29,893 nucleotides of DNA, taken from an uncultured Prevotella sp. (GTDB lineage: Bacteria; Bacteroidota; Bacteroidia; Bacteroidales; Bacteroidaceae). The stretch is taken from contig CALEKA010000044.1 of the NCBI GenBank assembly GCA_937898715.1, forward strand, positions 1-29,893, written 5' to 3'. The first letter of the stretch is position 1. Each line of letters starts with the position of its first letter. The notes below the pieces were generated by a model. It saw only the letters and a program-made list of their open reading frames with translations. It searched no databases and was not told where the DNA came from. Made by a program: the position numbers and the translations under genes. Positions 17,394 through 25,980 of this stretch are shown piece after piece.

Positions 17394-19559
17394 TTAGCCT
17401 TTGCTATTTGTACGGTTGTAATATCCGCCATAATGTTTGCCGTAGTGATAAGCATAATGATAGCCGTAGCGGTAGCCATAGCGATAGCCATATCGTCCGC
17501 CCAGTCGGGTAGCATTAAGAATGATGGACATGTGCTTGAATTTGCCGTTTTCTACGTCAGCGTCAAGGTCGGATATGTTGCGACGGTCAAATATGCCAGC
17601 TCGCATAATAAACAAGGTGCGGTCGGCATATTGCTCAATGATGCTGGTGTCGGCAAGAGCTTCGGCCGGCGGACAGTCGATGAGGATAAAGTCGTATTGC
17701 GAGCGCATATTATCGATAAGCGTTTGCATACGCTTGTTTGAGAGAAGCTCTGTAGGATTGGGGGGAATAGTACCTACTGGCATCACATCGAGTGTGTCGT
17801 ATTTTTCAGAATTATAGAGCAAGTTGTCGAAGTCGGTCTCTTGTTCTGCCAAGTAGTCTGCTAAGCCTTTGTTCTTGGCATGGAAAACGCGCGATGCTGA
17901 TGCATGGCGCAAGTCACCATCAATGAGCAATACCCTTTTGCCTACAATGGCAAGCGAAACCGCAAGGTTTACCGCAATAAACGTTTTACCCGATCCTTCA
18001 TAATTAGAGGTGACGATATACACATTGTTGGTGCTACGATTGGTCGTCATAAACTCCAAATTGGAGCGCACATAGCGAAAAGCCTCATTCACTACATCCT
18101 GCTTGTCTGGTTCAACCACCAACTTGATCTTGTTGGATTTTCTTCTACCAAAGAGCATGTCGATGAGGTTGCGTTTGTTCTTTTGCAGATAGAGAGGTAT
18201 GTCGCCGATGAGTGAGAGCGATGTGCGGTGTTCTATATCTTCCTTACAGCGCACCGAGCTATCAAGGCTTTCACGCGTAAAGAGAATGACGGTAGGAACA
18301 ATAAGGGCAAACAAGATGGCTGAGAATAGCACAAGCGTTTTTTTAGGCGAGGTCGGCATATCGCTACCATGAGGCATATCAATCATCTGCGTATTTTTCG
18401 ACGAATAAGTTAGGCTGATTTGATTCTCCTCTTTTTTCTGCAACAAATAGAGGTAAAGGCTCTCTTTTACCTTTTGCTCGCGTTGTACACTTGCCAGGTG
18501 TTTGGCTTGGTTAGGGTTTGAACTAATCTTTGAGCTTGCCTCTTCGTTGTACCCTTGCAAAGCATCTATTTGTATGCCCAATACTTTTATCTGATTTTCG
18601 ATGGTCAGCAGTATGTTGTGTCTGAGTTCTTCCAGTTCTGCCTCTTGCTTCATGATGAGAGGGTTTTGCGAGGAGGTGGCTGTAAGGCTATTTTGCAGTT
18701 GCAGCAACATGCTATTGTAATGGTTAATCTGCTCTTGCAACACGTTATTTAATCCCGTGTTAGTGGGGAGCAATTGTCGATTCTTTGCCTTTGACTTTAA
18801 GATATCATAGATAAATTGCGCCATCGAGCGCTGACTGGAAAGGCGCATAATGTCGGCATCCGACTCGCTTTGTTGCTGCAAATAGATGTCGGAAACGTGC
18901 TCAAGGTCGGTAATGTTGTGTTGTTTCTTAAACCGGGATATACTATCGTCAATGTTGCCAAGGTCTTTTCGGAGCAGTCGCAAGCGGTCTTCGATGAAGT
19001 GCGAACTGTTTACAGCAATTAGGTTATTATCCTCCATCCATTGCTCATTATATACGGCAACTATAGCATTCAGCACGCGATCTGCCTCGACGGTTGATGG
19101 AGCAGAATATTCAATATTGATAATGGTCGACTTGTCGTTTTCAATATTTGTTTTGAGTCTTCTCTTGATGCTTTCAGCCATGTGGAGTGCATCGCGATCG
19201 TTGCGCGGGTGCAAAGTGCGCTTCGCCACTTCTACAAGCACCTGAAGCGATGTAAATTGGCGTTCTACGTTTGCCACATTGGTATTCTGTCTGACAAGGC
19301 CAATGTCATTGAAGTCGTTGTCATTATTGTTCTTACTACTGGTAGTTTTGCCCTGCGTTTCTTGCTTTACAAGCACCGAGACGGAGCGTGTATAGATTTT
19401 GGGCGAAACTGCCAAATAGTAGCACGCTATGCCCAGGCATATTATTAATGATGCAACAAACCAATTCCAATGTGCCACACAGATGTGCCAAAGGTCGGGA
19501 ATGGTTATAAAGTCATCTTTCGATGTTTTGCGTGTAGATTCTATATTATCCATTTTCAT
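17394..19559 (-). CDS. wzc: Wzc-type chain-length determinant / BY-kinase
   Basis: I start at the ATG at 19559, which overlaps the wza stop as TAATG and gives 721 residues; the longer frame begins with TTG inside wza. A Wzz domain is bounded by TM1 (about 31-52) and TM2 (about 405-428), with coiled-coil periplasmic stretches (about 180-380). The cytoplasmic kinase has Walker A GSGKTFIAVNLA near 520, Walker A' VLLIDGDLRH and Walker B FILIDCPP near 626. The C-terminus is a tyrosine cluster of 12 Tyr, mostly in [RHGA]Y dipeptides, which is the autophosphorylation tail. Wzc cycles with Wza and a phosphatase to control polymer length and export. No Wzb-type phosphatase is visible in the window. 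Confidence 0.95.
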   Translation of the reverse strand: MKMDNIESTRKTSKDDFITIPDLWHICVAHWNWFVASLIICLGIACYYLAVSPKIYTRSVSVLVKQETQGKTTSSKNNNDNDFNDIGLVRQNTNVANVERQFTSLQVLVEVAKRTLHPRNDRDALHMAESIKRRLKTNIENDKSTIINIEYSAPSTVEADRVLNAIVAVYNEQWMEDNNLIAVNSSHFIEDRLRLLRKDLGNIDDSISRFKKQHNITDLEHVSDIYLQQQSESDADIMRLSSQRSMAQFIYDILKSKAKNRQLLPTNTGLNNVLQEQINHYNSMLLQLQNSLTATSSQNPLIMKQEAELEELRHNILLTIENQIKVLGIQIDALQGYNEEASSKISSNPNQAKHLASVQREQKVKESLYLYLLQKKEENQISLTYSSKNTQMIDMPHGSDMPTSPKKTLVLFSAILFALIVPTVILFTRESLDSSVRCKEDIEHRTSLSLIGDIPLYLQKNKRNLIDMLFGRRKSNKIKLVVEPDKQDVVNEAFRYVRSNLEFMTTNRSTNNVYIVTSNYEGSGKTFIAVNLAVSLAIVGKRVLLIDGDLRHASASRVFHAKNKGLADYLAEQETDFDNLLYNSEKYDTLDVMPVGTIPPNPTELLSNKRMQTLIDNMRSQYDFILIDCPPAEALADTSIIEQYADRTLFIMRAGIFDRRNISDLDADVENGKFKHMSIILNATRLGGRYGYRYGYRYGYHYAYHYGKHYGGYYNRTNSKG

Positions 19560-20401
19560 TATTTGATAATCAGTGCGGTAATAGTGGTGAGAAGCGATGC
19601 TATCGAAATCCAAATAGATGGATTGTTGAACGTGTTGCCTGTTGCGTTCGACTCGCGTTTACGCTTGTTATTGGGCGATACATACACGAGGTCGTTTTGT
19701 TGCAAATAGTAGGCTGGTGAGTTGAGTACCGATTGCATGTTGGTCATGTCAAGGTGATATACTTGGTTCTCGCCATCCACATTACGCGTTACCAATACGT
19801 TTCGACGATTGCCGTTGATAGTAAGATCGCCCGCATACGACAGTGCATCAACAATGGTGAAGTGGTCTTTGTTGATATCGATATGCCCTGGCTTACTCAC
19901 TTCGCCCAATACGTTTACACCCATATTTACGTATTCTACAGTAACGATAGGATCGCTTACAAGTTCGCGGGCTATTAAGCGGTCTTGAATGTACTGTGCC
20001 ACTTGTTTGCGTGTCTTGCCTCCAACAGATATTTTACCAAGAATCGGGAAATCTATGGTGCCTTGTTCGTCTACCGTATATGCCACCATTTGAGAGTTGC
20101 TGTTGCTGCCCGAGGCGTTTGTTTGTGGCTGGACAGACGAGCCAAGGATGTATCTGCTATTGGTCGTCGTTAAGGTAAACTGCTTTTCGAGCATTGGGTT
20201 CGAACTATTCACTACGATGTTTATTTTATCCTCTGGGCGTAAGCGCAGTTGTTGTTCGGTTTGCAATGCCATGCCGTTGAGTCTATCTGAATCTTGGAAA
20301 TAGGTGATATCCTTAGGAACATTACACGATGCAAAGCATATAGCAGCGAGCAAGAGTACAAAAACTTTTATACTATTTCTTAACGAGTAGTTTTGTTTCA
20401 T
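19559..20401 (-). CDS. wza: Wza-type polysaccharide export outer-membrane lipoprotein
   Basis: The 280-residue protein has a lipoprotein signal with FASC and Cys26 as the acylation site, followed by NVPKDITYFQD. This is standard for Bacteroidota BexD/Wza proteins. The Poly_export domain lies at about 45-140 (LRPEDKINIVVNSSNPMLEK; GTIDFPILGKISVGGKT). It is followed by an SLBB domain at about 155-240 (VNVLGEVSKPGHIDINKD) and a C-terminal hydrophobic helix (IWISIASLLTTITALII), which replaces the amphipathic outer-membrane helix of E. coli Wza. It forms the outer-membrane channel with Wzc. It is the first structural gene after the antiterminator, 124 nt downstream, and is coupled to wzc by TAATG. 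Confidence 0.93.
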   Translation of the reverse strand: MKQNYSLRNSIKVFVLLLAAICFASCNVPKDITYFQDSDRLNGMALQTEQQLRLRPEDKINIVVNSSNPMLEKQFTLTTTNSRYILGSSVQPQTNASGSNSNSQMVAYTVDEQGTIDFPILGKISVGGKTRKQVAQYIQDRLIARELVSDPIVTVEYVNMGVNVLGEVSKPGHIDINKDHFTIVDALSYAGDLTINGNRRNVLVTRNVDGENQVYHLDMTNMQSVLNSPAYYLQQNDLVYVSPNNKRKRESNATGNTFNNPSIWISIASLLTTITALIIK

Positions 20402-20525
20402 AAAGTAGAATAGAATATACAGAATTTATAGGCAATATTCGGTTTAATTAATTGCTAAGCAGGCTTTCAAATCAATCCTTACAGGACACATAATATCATG
20501 TAATCTAATTATAAAAGCCTAATGA

Positions 20526-21263
20526 TCATTCATTGCTTTCCTTAATTGGTAGAATAAAATTTTTGGGTATATATGCAGTGGCCATGGTTAGCAGACCATC
20601 AATGTATAAGCCTACGCGAGTTTGCCCATGGTAGCGTGCCACTCTGCCAACAACTCCCTTAAACTCACCATCGACGATGCGTACAAGCTGTCCGGTACTA
20701 AACTTGTGAATGTTGAAAGGAGCGAGAATCACATCTTCGGCTTCGGCTTGGCAAATTACCTTTAAGGTAGCTATCTGGTCGTCTGGGACGACCATTGGAA
20801 TGCGTTTGATGCGATTGTCTGAGTGTTGATGACGATAGTAAAAACGAAGGTAGGGCAAATTTACATTGTCGTAGACATACGATTTGATAACCTCTTCAGT
20901 GCCGTATGCAAAAAATATATTTGGCAAACGCGATACATACAGCGTTTTGCGTTTGCCATTAACGAGCTTCGTTACTTTCTGCATAGGGCAGAAAGCTTCC
21001 ACTCCTTTTGATACAAGATAGTCGTGAGCTACTTTCTCACGGCCATAGGTCGCCCTAAGCGCATACCAATGCTCGGTAGCGGGGGGGGTAATTTTAAAGG
21101 CTGAGACATTGTTTATCGCAGAATTCAAGGCACAATGGGTGGACACCCCTTTTTGTACAAAGTCCGTTCCTTCCAAACTCTTACCTTCGGGGAGAGCACA
21201 AGGTGTAACCCCTGCGCCGTGGAGCTCTTGATTAGCTCTTTGGTTGCCGCTATCTTTATTCAT
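20526..21263 (-). CDS. upxY: UpxY-family transcription antiterminator (NusG paralogue)
   Basis: From the ATG at 21263 (MNKDSGNQRAN) the protein has 245 residues; the frame extends three codons up to a TTG. The NusG N-terminal domain starts at residue 65 with HWYALRATYGREKVAHDYL and includes FCPMQKV and LPNIFFAYG. A KOW-like C-terminal part has VRIVDGEFKGVVGRVARYHG. UpxY proteins bind RNA polymerase early in their own polysaccharide operon and stop premature termination in the leader. About 64 residues precede the NGN domain, longer than usual. They end in a run of eight C (plus-strand G at 21081-21088) coding for TPP, one residue before the NGN start. No UpxZ is present. Confidence 0.9.
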   Translation of the reverse strand: MNKDSGNQRANQELHGAGVTPCALPEGKSLEGTDFVQKGVSTHCALNSAINNVSAFKITPPATEHWYALRATYGREKVAHDYLVSKGVEAFCPMQKVTKLVNGKRKTLYVSRLPNIFFAYGTEEVIKSYVYDNVNLPYLRFYYRHQHSDNRIKRIPMVVPDDQIATLKVICQAEAEDVILAPFNIHKFSTGQLVRIVDGEFKGVVGRVARYHGQTRVGLYIDGLLTMATAYIPKNFILPIKESNE

Positions 21264-21272
21264 TCGCAGCAA

Positions 21273-21373
21273 AACTTGTTCTAAACAGAAGCAAGTTGTT
21301 AAAAGTGTAGAAGACTCGATTATACAGTCTAACTATTTTTTAAGCTTTCGTTGATAACAAGAATACTACACTT
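21273..21373 (-). promoter_or_regulatory. Structured leader upstream of the antiterminator gene
   Basis: Three inverted pairs lie in the 5' leader: AAGTGTAG (minus strand from 21373) with CTACACTT (to 21303), enclosing AGACT/AGTCT (21330-21326 with 21316-21312); then AACTTG/CAAGTT (21297-21292 with 21278-21273) just before the start codon. Arms are 5-8 bp. Such a leader is where UpxY proteins are known to act, but the folding here is only read by eye. Confidence 0.4.
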
Positions 21374-21390
21374 ATTGGTCTAAAACACTG

Positions 21391-21398
21391 CAAAATTA
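21391..21398 (-). promoter_or_regulatory. Possible -7 element of the polysaccharide operon promoter
   Basis: TAATTTTG on the minus strand fits TAnnTTTG and lies about 130 nt before the upxY start. No TTTG is found at the expected -33 distance, so the call is weak. The rest of the divergent gap (21399-21587) shows only a 7-bp inverted pair, AATTGCC/GGCAATT (21469-21500), and no supported gene. Confidence 0.3.
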
Positions 21399-21587
21399 CA
21401 TCTTTTTTACGGGATTATTGTTACATAATGAAACAAATATCTATGGGGCGTGCAATAATTAACAACATAATTGCCTCTTTTACTCTACACATTGGCAATT
21501 CAGAAGTGCTTCGCTTAATTTTTGTAACAAAAGTAAAACAAGCACGTGCGCGTATAGAAGTAAATCGCGAGGCATTGATAACCTATC

Positions 21588-21670
21588 AGCGGGCTGAAAG
21601 CCCGATTTGCAAAATCAGTAAATTCAAGTTTCGGATTCAGCCCGCCCATTCTAAATCCGAAACTTGAATT
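21588..21670. repeat. Copy B of the dispersed palindromic repeat
   Basis: GGGCTGAAAGCCC (21591-21603) is followed by a perfect 17-bp inverted repeat with a 16-nt loop: left arm AATTCAAGTTTCGGATT (21621-21637), right arm at 21654-21670. The same blocks occur at both window ends. It lies between the divergent upxY and TPR genes. A further short hairpin, TACGCC-TTTCT-GGCGTA, follows at 21674-21690. I found no clear promoter for the TPR gene in 21691-21813. Confidence 0.75.
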
Positions 21671-21813
21671 CTATTACGCCTTTCTGGCGTATATTCTTTC
21701 TATTCACTACCTAAATTATAACGCTGAGAGAGTTGGTCATGTCGGAATAAATGCAGAAATTAGCGTATCGTAGATAACACATCTTTCACAATAAGCACTT
21801 AAAGGTCAGCACT

Positions 21814-23157
21814 ATGAATAAGTTCTTCCTAACTTTACTAATGCTCTTGCTCTCAGCACCACCACTTTCCGCTCAGAAGAATGTGAGCGCAAAGCTCGAT
21901 TCGATTATGACGCTGATCAATCAAAAGCGTTATACCGAAGCTTCAGATCAACTCAAGCCGATAATCAGTACGTGTGAAGATAGCCCCAACGATACGGTTC
22001 GCATTAGCTTGGCATGGTGCAGGGCTTGTACAAATTATGGCCTGCATAGATACCAGGAGGCTATCAAATACTACAAACAATATATCTCAATGTGTGATCA
22101 GCGATACCTAAAAGGGCCCTACTATGCTATGGCTTACTGCTGGATTGGCAATTCTTACTTGATTCTTGGGGATGGACGTACGGCTGAGAAATACTATAGG
22201 AGGGGGTTGCTGCGGTGTAACGATCAGGAAGATCTGCGGGAAGTTAGGTCCTACATCCTTCAAGGACTCCACTTTGCGCTACAGTTGCAGGGCGACAGTT
22301 TGCTTGCAGAAGAGAGTGACAAGCTTGCCTTTGCACCACAGAGCGAGGTCGCTGCTGACGACAATTACCAATCGCTGATGGCCCATGGAGAAATGCAAAT
22401 ACTCGAAATGCGTAAGAACAATCAGTTCGAGGAGTGCCTTCCTGCCTACGACAAGCTCATCGCTGAGGCAAAGACGGCTATAGGCATCTATAGCGAAGAT
22501 TATGCTCGGTTGGTCTACTCTAAAGCGCTCGTACTGAGCTTTAATCTGGGACGGAAGGAGGAAGCAAAACCGTTATACAAAGAGGTGATGCAGTTAGCTC
22601 CGCACCTGAAATGCAACGAGAATGTGCTGGGGAGCACCTCGCGCTATCTGCAAATTCTTGCTGAAGAGAACGACACCGCCAAACTCACATCGCTACTTCC
22701 GCAAGCCATCCGCTTGTATGAGGAATGTCGCAACGCTTACTATCCGCTCTGCATGCTCTATCGCCAAATAGGTAATGGGGCTTATAGTGGAGAGCACTTC
22801 CAGCTGGCAATTCCTTACTATGAACTTTACTTGACTCATCAAGAGGAAGAAGCGGGGCGTTCCTATCTGGAGATACCCAATATGCTATCCGTATGCTACA
22901 TCCGCACGGGCAGAGCCGTCGATGCCCGCAGTCTGCTCAAGAGGCTTCTCACCGAACAAGAACGCAATCTGCAGAAGGAGGAGAATGCCGACCTCCTGCC
23001 CACCATCATGCACAATTACGGCCGAGCACTCATGCTGTGTGGAAAGAAAAAGGAGGCCATCACTATGCTGAAAAGAGCCAACAATCTGTTTAAGAAACTC
23101 ACTGGACAAGAAAATGCCCTTACCACTCAATACTTGAAAGAATGCGAAAAATCCTAA
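21814..23157 (+). CDS. Exported TPR-repeat protein, partner of the CHAT protease
   Basis: The 447-residue protein has a signal peptide (FFLTLLMLLLSAPPLSA|Q) and no later membrane helix, so it should be periplasmic or on the cell surface. Helical TPR-like repeats run through most of the chain. Examples are YTEASDQLKPIISTCED near 41, HRYQEAIKYYKQYISMCDQ near 78, FQLAIPYYELYLTHQEEE near 329 and GRALMLCGKKKEAITMLKRA near 405. There is no catalytic motif. It overlaps the start of the CHAT gene by 16 nt in another frame, which points to coupled translation and a shared complex. Its probable role is to bind or recognise something for the protease; that is inference. I know of no named family for it. 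Confidence 0.8.
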   Translation: MNKFFLTLLMLLLSAPPLSAQKNVSAKLDSIMTLINQKRYTEASDQLKPIISTCEDSPNDTVRISLAWCRACTNYGLHRYQEAIKYYKQYISMCDQRYLKGPYYAMAYCWIGNSYLILGDGRTAEKYYRRGLLRCNDQEDLREVRSYILQGLHFALQLQGDSLLAEESDKLAFAPQSEVAADDNYQSLMAHGEMQILEMRKNNQFEECLPAYDKLIAEAKTAIGIYSEDYARLVYSKALVLSFNLGRKEEAKPLYKEVMQLAPHLKCNENVLGSTSRYLQILAEENDTAKLTSLLPQAIRLYEECRNAYYPLCMLYRQIGNGAYSGEHFQLAIPYYELYLTHQEEEAGRSYLEIPNMLSVCYIRTGRAVDARSLLKRLLTEQERNLQKEENADLLPTIMHNYGRALMLCGKKKEAITMLKRANNLFKKLTGQENALTTQYLKECEKS

Positions 23158-25670
23158 CCCTCTTGCTTACAGCCTTACTCTCGTTCCCCGCGTTGCTTCA
23201 TTCGCAGTCGTTGCCAAGCATCGAGTCTTTACGTCAAACAGCCTTGAGCATCAACCACAACGACTTCCGCGATGTGGATACCTTTCTTAAAGTAAAGGCA
23301 GAAGTGGAGAGCGGTGCCGCCTGGACCAACGATGTAAAGCAATCCTACATGCTGACCATACAAACGCTTACAGAATATTACGGCCGAACTCAGCAATACG
23401 ACCAACAGGAAATGCTCCTTAGCGATGCCATGCACACCTTCAATCAGCGCGACAGCATTGCCAACACTCCTTATACACGCTTACTATGGTGTATGAAGGT
23501 ACGCACGCTCATAGAGATTGGCAATTATGACGGAGCGTTGCATTATGCCCTACAAGCACGGACGATGTATAATGCAGTCAATGATTACAGCGCAGACTAT
23601 TGCATGCTTTGCTACAACCTAAGCCTCATCTATTTATCGCGCAACGAACTTCTACGAGCAAAGCTCTACAGCGACGAAGCTCTCGAGACCATGGAGGAAA
23701 TCATAGCGCAGTACAATCTGTCGAAATACTGGGGATACTATCACTTCCTCAATCTGCATGGCGTGATTCTTCTGAAACAACAGAGGGCGAAGGAAGCCTC
23801 ACGCTGTTTTGAGCAATTGGTAGAAGAAGTCTCGCCCGACTCATTGGCCTCGATCTACGATTACGCGGTCAACAATCTGGCTGAAGCCTATCTGTCAGAG
23901 CATCAATACGACAAGGCGATTGCTCTCTTAGAAAGTATTAAATCCGTTTCGCCCGACCTTCGGCTAAACATTCTGCAAGAACTTCTCTTCCTCTATATAC
24001 ATCGCAATCAGACCGACAAAGCATTAGACTGTCTGCACGCTTACAATGTACTGGCTTATCACGACGTGGAGAGCGTGGTGACACGGTCTTCAGAGGTAGA
24101 ACGAGAAGAGTACCTAAAAAATCGGGGTTGGTTGCTTGCCATGATTAATAATGGGGCAGCCCAAGCTGTGCCAGGCTCTACAAAAGAGGCATTTGATGCC
24201 AATCTTTTCGCTTGCCACGCTTCCCTTGCTGCCAACCGCACACTGAGAAACAATCGGCACGTCACACTCCATCTCGACTCTCTGAAGCAAGCCATCAGCG
24301 CCCACGATCTGTCCTCTTGGTCGCAAGACTCTCTGCGGCGCTTAATCATTGATGGTGAGAAGGAAACCTTGCGTAACGATAGCACCTTCTTATCAAAAAT
24401 GAATGCCCGCATCGGTTCTTACGTTCAGACAAGGGATTCACTTCAAAGGGACGAAGCCTACGTGATGTTCTGTAGTCACGTAAGGGTGGATATAAAGGAT
24501 TATTCTTCCCAACGTCGCTACGCAGCCTACATCGTACGCCCCCATCAGGAAAGGCCTTGCTTCATCGATCTCGGAGAAGCAGATAGCATTGACGATCTAT
24601 ACAGCAAAGCTCTTCTTACTCCTGAGGTCATCTCGAACGTCTATGCCGCTCCCAATGCTCAGAAGCTATACAATCTGCTGTGGAAGCCACTGCTGCCTCA
24701 GCTCAAAGGTGCACGACGCATCTACTTCACAACAACGGGCGAACTCTCAAAGCTCAACTTCAATGCGCTAATGGACGGCAAAAAGCGCCGATTACGGCAG
24801 ACGACCGCCCTCGTCAGAGTTTCCTCGCCCCTCAACATCTCTCTTACCCGAGAAGCGTTTAGATGCGAGAGCCTTACAGCCTTTGGCAATCCTGCATTCA
24901 ATCTCTCGTGCGCTCAGATGCCAACACACGCTCCTACTGACAGTCTGCTTTCGCCGAGCACAGACATTACCTCCATGCTTAACCAGCGCGGAGAGACGCT
25001 GCGCGGAAGTTGGCAACCGATACCTGGCACAGCAAAAGAAGTAGAGAACATCAGCCAGCTATTTGCTCAGCAGAGCGGACTCACATTGCAATGTTTTACC
25101 GACACTGCTGCCACGGAAGAGGCTTTCAAGCGCATGAGTGGACATTCACCACAAGTGGTTCATATAGCCACACACGGATTTACGATCAACACCATGCAGC
25201 AATATGTGAGTAGCCCTTTCTTGCTCAATCGACTTAGCATCACTCCCAACAGCACTTCGCTTCTTTGGAGCGGATTAGCGTTCGCTGGAGCCAACCATGT
25301 TTGGCAAGGGAAGCGTGTGCCTCCTGGCACAGAGGATGGTATCCTTACCGCCGACGAGATAGCCCGGCTCGATCTCTCCGGCACACGGCTCGTGGTGCTC
25401 TCGGCTTGTGAAACGGGACTTGGACGTATAGATGCTCTCGATGGCATATGGGGGCTACAGCGTGCCTTCAAGCAAGCTGGTGCAGGCTCACTGCTGATGA
25501 CGCTGTGGAAGGTAAGCGATGACGTCACCTTGACGTTTATGACAGAATTTTATCGTCTGCTCTCCACCGGACTCTCACCGCGCGAATGCTTGCTCCGCTC
25601 TCAAGAATATCTCATCACTCATGGTGCTTCCAACCCTTACTATTGGGCTCCATTTATCTTGATTGATTAA
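23142..25670 (+). CDS. Exported TPR-CHAT domain protease
   Basis: The 842-residue protein starts with a signal peptide (ILTLLLTALLSFPALLHS|Q). Residues about 40-330 are TPR-like helical repeats (GNYDGALHYALQARTMYN; NNLAEAYLSEHQYDKAIALL). After a helical linker, a CHAT domain spans about 440-842. Its catalytic dyad is visible: His678 in HIATHGF and Cys756 in VLSACETGLG. The end, ASNPYYWAPFILI, is the canonical CHAT terminus. CHAT proteases are caspase-clan cysteine peptidases (separase and caspase relatives). Intracellular ones act in defence, for example cutting gasdermin or Csx30, but this one is predicted to be exported, so its targets should be envelope proteins. No membrane anchor is seen. 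The domain call is very firm; the substrate is unknown. Confidence 0.92.
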   Translation: MRKILTLLLTALLSFPALLHSQSLPSIESLRQTALSINHNDFRDVDTFLKVKAEVESGAAWTNDVKQSYMLTIQTLTEYYGRTQQYDQQEMLLSDAMHTFNQRDSIANTPYTRLLWCMKVRTLIEIGNYDGALHYALQARTMYNAVNDYSADYCMLCYNLSLIYLSRNELLRAKLYSDEALETMEEIIAQYNLSKYWGYYHFLNLHGVILLKQQRAKEASRCFEQLVEEVSPDSLASIYDYAVNNLAEAYLSEHQYDKAIALLESIKSVSPDLRLNILQELLFLYIHRNQTDKALDCLHAYNVLAYHDVESVVTRSSEVEREEYLKNRGWLLAMINNGAAQAVPGSTKEAFDANLFACHASLAANRTLRNNRHVTLHLDSLKQAISAHDLSSWSQDSLRRLIIDGEKETLRNDSTFLSKMNARIGSYVQTRDSLQRDEAYVMFCSHVRVDIKDYSSQRRYAAYIVRPHQERPCFIDLGEADSIDDLYSKALLTPEVISNVYAAPNAQKLYNLLWKPLLPQLKGARRIYFTTTGELSKLNFNALMDGKKRRLRQTTALVRVSSPLNISLTREAFRCESLTAFGNPAFNLSCAQMPTHAPTDSLLSPSTDITSMLNQRGETLRGSWQPIPGTAKEVENISQLFAQQSGLTLQCFTDTAATEEAFKRMSGHSPQVVHIATHGFTINTMQQYVSSPFLLNRLSITPNSTSLLWSGLAFAGANHVWQGKRVPPGTEDGILTADEIARLDLSGTRLVVLSACETGLGRIDALDGIWGLQRAFKQAGAGSLLMTLWKVSDDVTLTFMTEFYRLLSTGLSPRECLLRSQEYLITHGASNPYYWAPFILID

Positions 25671-25683
25671 GGGAAAAGGACTC

Positions 25684-25920
25684 TTTCACCCAGTTCTGTG
25701 GGCTACGCGTCCTCGCGTCGGCATTAAGTAGTCTACACAGAGGTCTTTTCAGCCAATACCGGGGGCGACGCGTCCTCGCGTCGGCATTAAGTAGTCTACA
25801 CAGAGGTCTTTTCAGCCAATACCGGGGGCGACGCGTCCTCGCGTCGGCATTAAGTAGTCTACACAGAGGTCTTTTCAGCCAATACTGGGGGCGACGCGTC
25901 CTCGCGTCGGCATCAAGTAG
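25684..25920. repeat. 63-bp tandem repeat, four copies, each with a GC-rich hairpin
   Basis: Equivalent bases recur at 25701, 25764, 25827 and 25890, an exact 63-bp period; the last copy is cut short. Each unit has CGACGCG-TCCT-CGCGTCG (first copy with one change) followed by GGCATTAAGTAGTCTACACA. The period is 21 codons, so a minus-strand frame stays open through it, but the peptide looks like translated repeat. It starts just after the CHAT stop. Confidence 0.9.
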
Positions 25921-25936
25921 CTTATCCCTTTCAAAT

Positions 25937-25966
25937 AAGAAGTGAGTTTCTATGAACTTACTTCTT
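25937..25966 (+). terminator. Hairpin between the 63-bp array and the 250-bp modules
   Basis: AAGAAGTGAGTT and AACTTACTTCTT form a 12-bp stem with a 6-nt loop; the only non-Watson-Crick position is a G-U pair in plus-strand RNA. It may mark the end of the CHAT transcript, though no U-tract follows and it is 270 nt past the stop. Confidence 0.35.
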
Positions 25967-25980
25967 GAATCATGAATGAT

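Noticed and set aside
21273..21427. Invertible capsule promoter as in Bacteroides fragilis
   Set aside because: The only inverted arms around the putative promoter are 7-8 bp and lie in the leader; no long flanking inverted repeats or recombinase were seen.
21428..21667. 79-codon plus-strand frame between upxY and the TPR gene
   Set aside because: Its last third is repeat copy B and the rest lacks any recognisable domain or upstream promoter.
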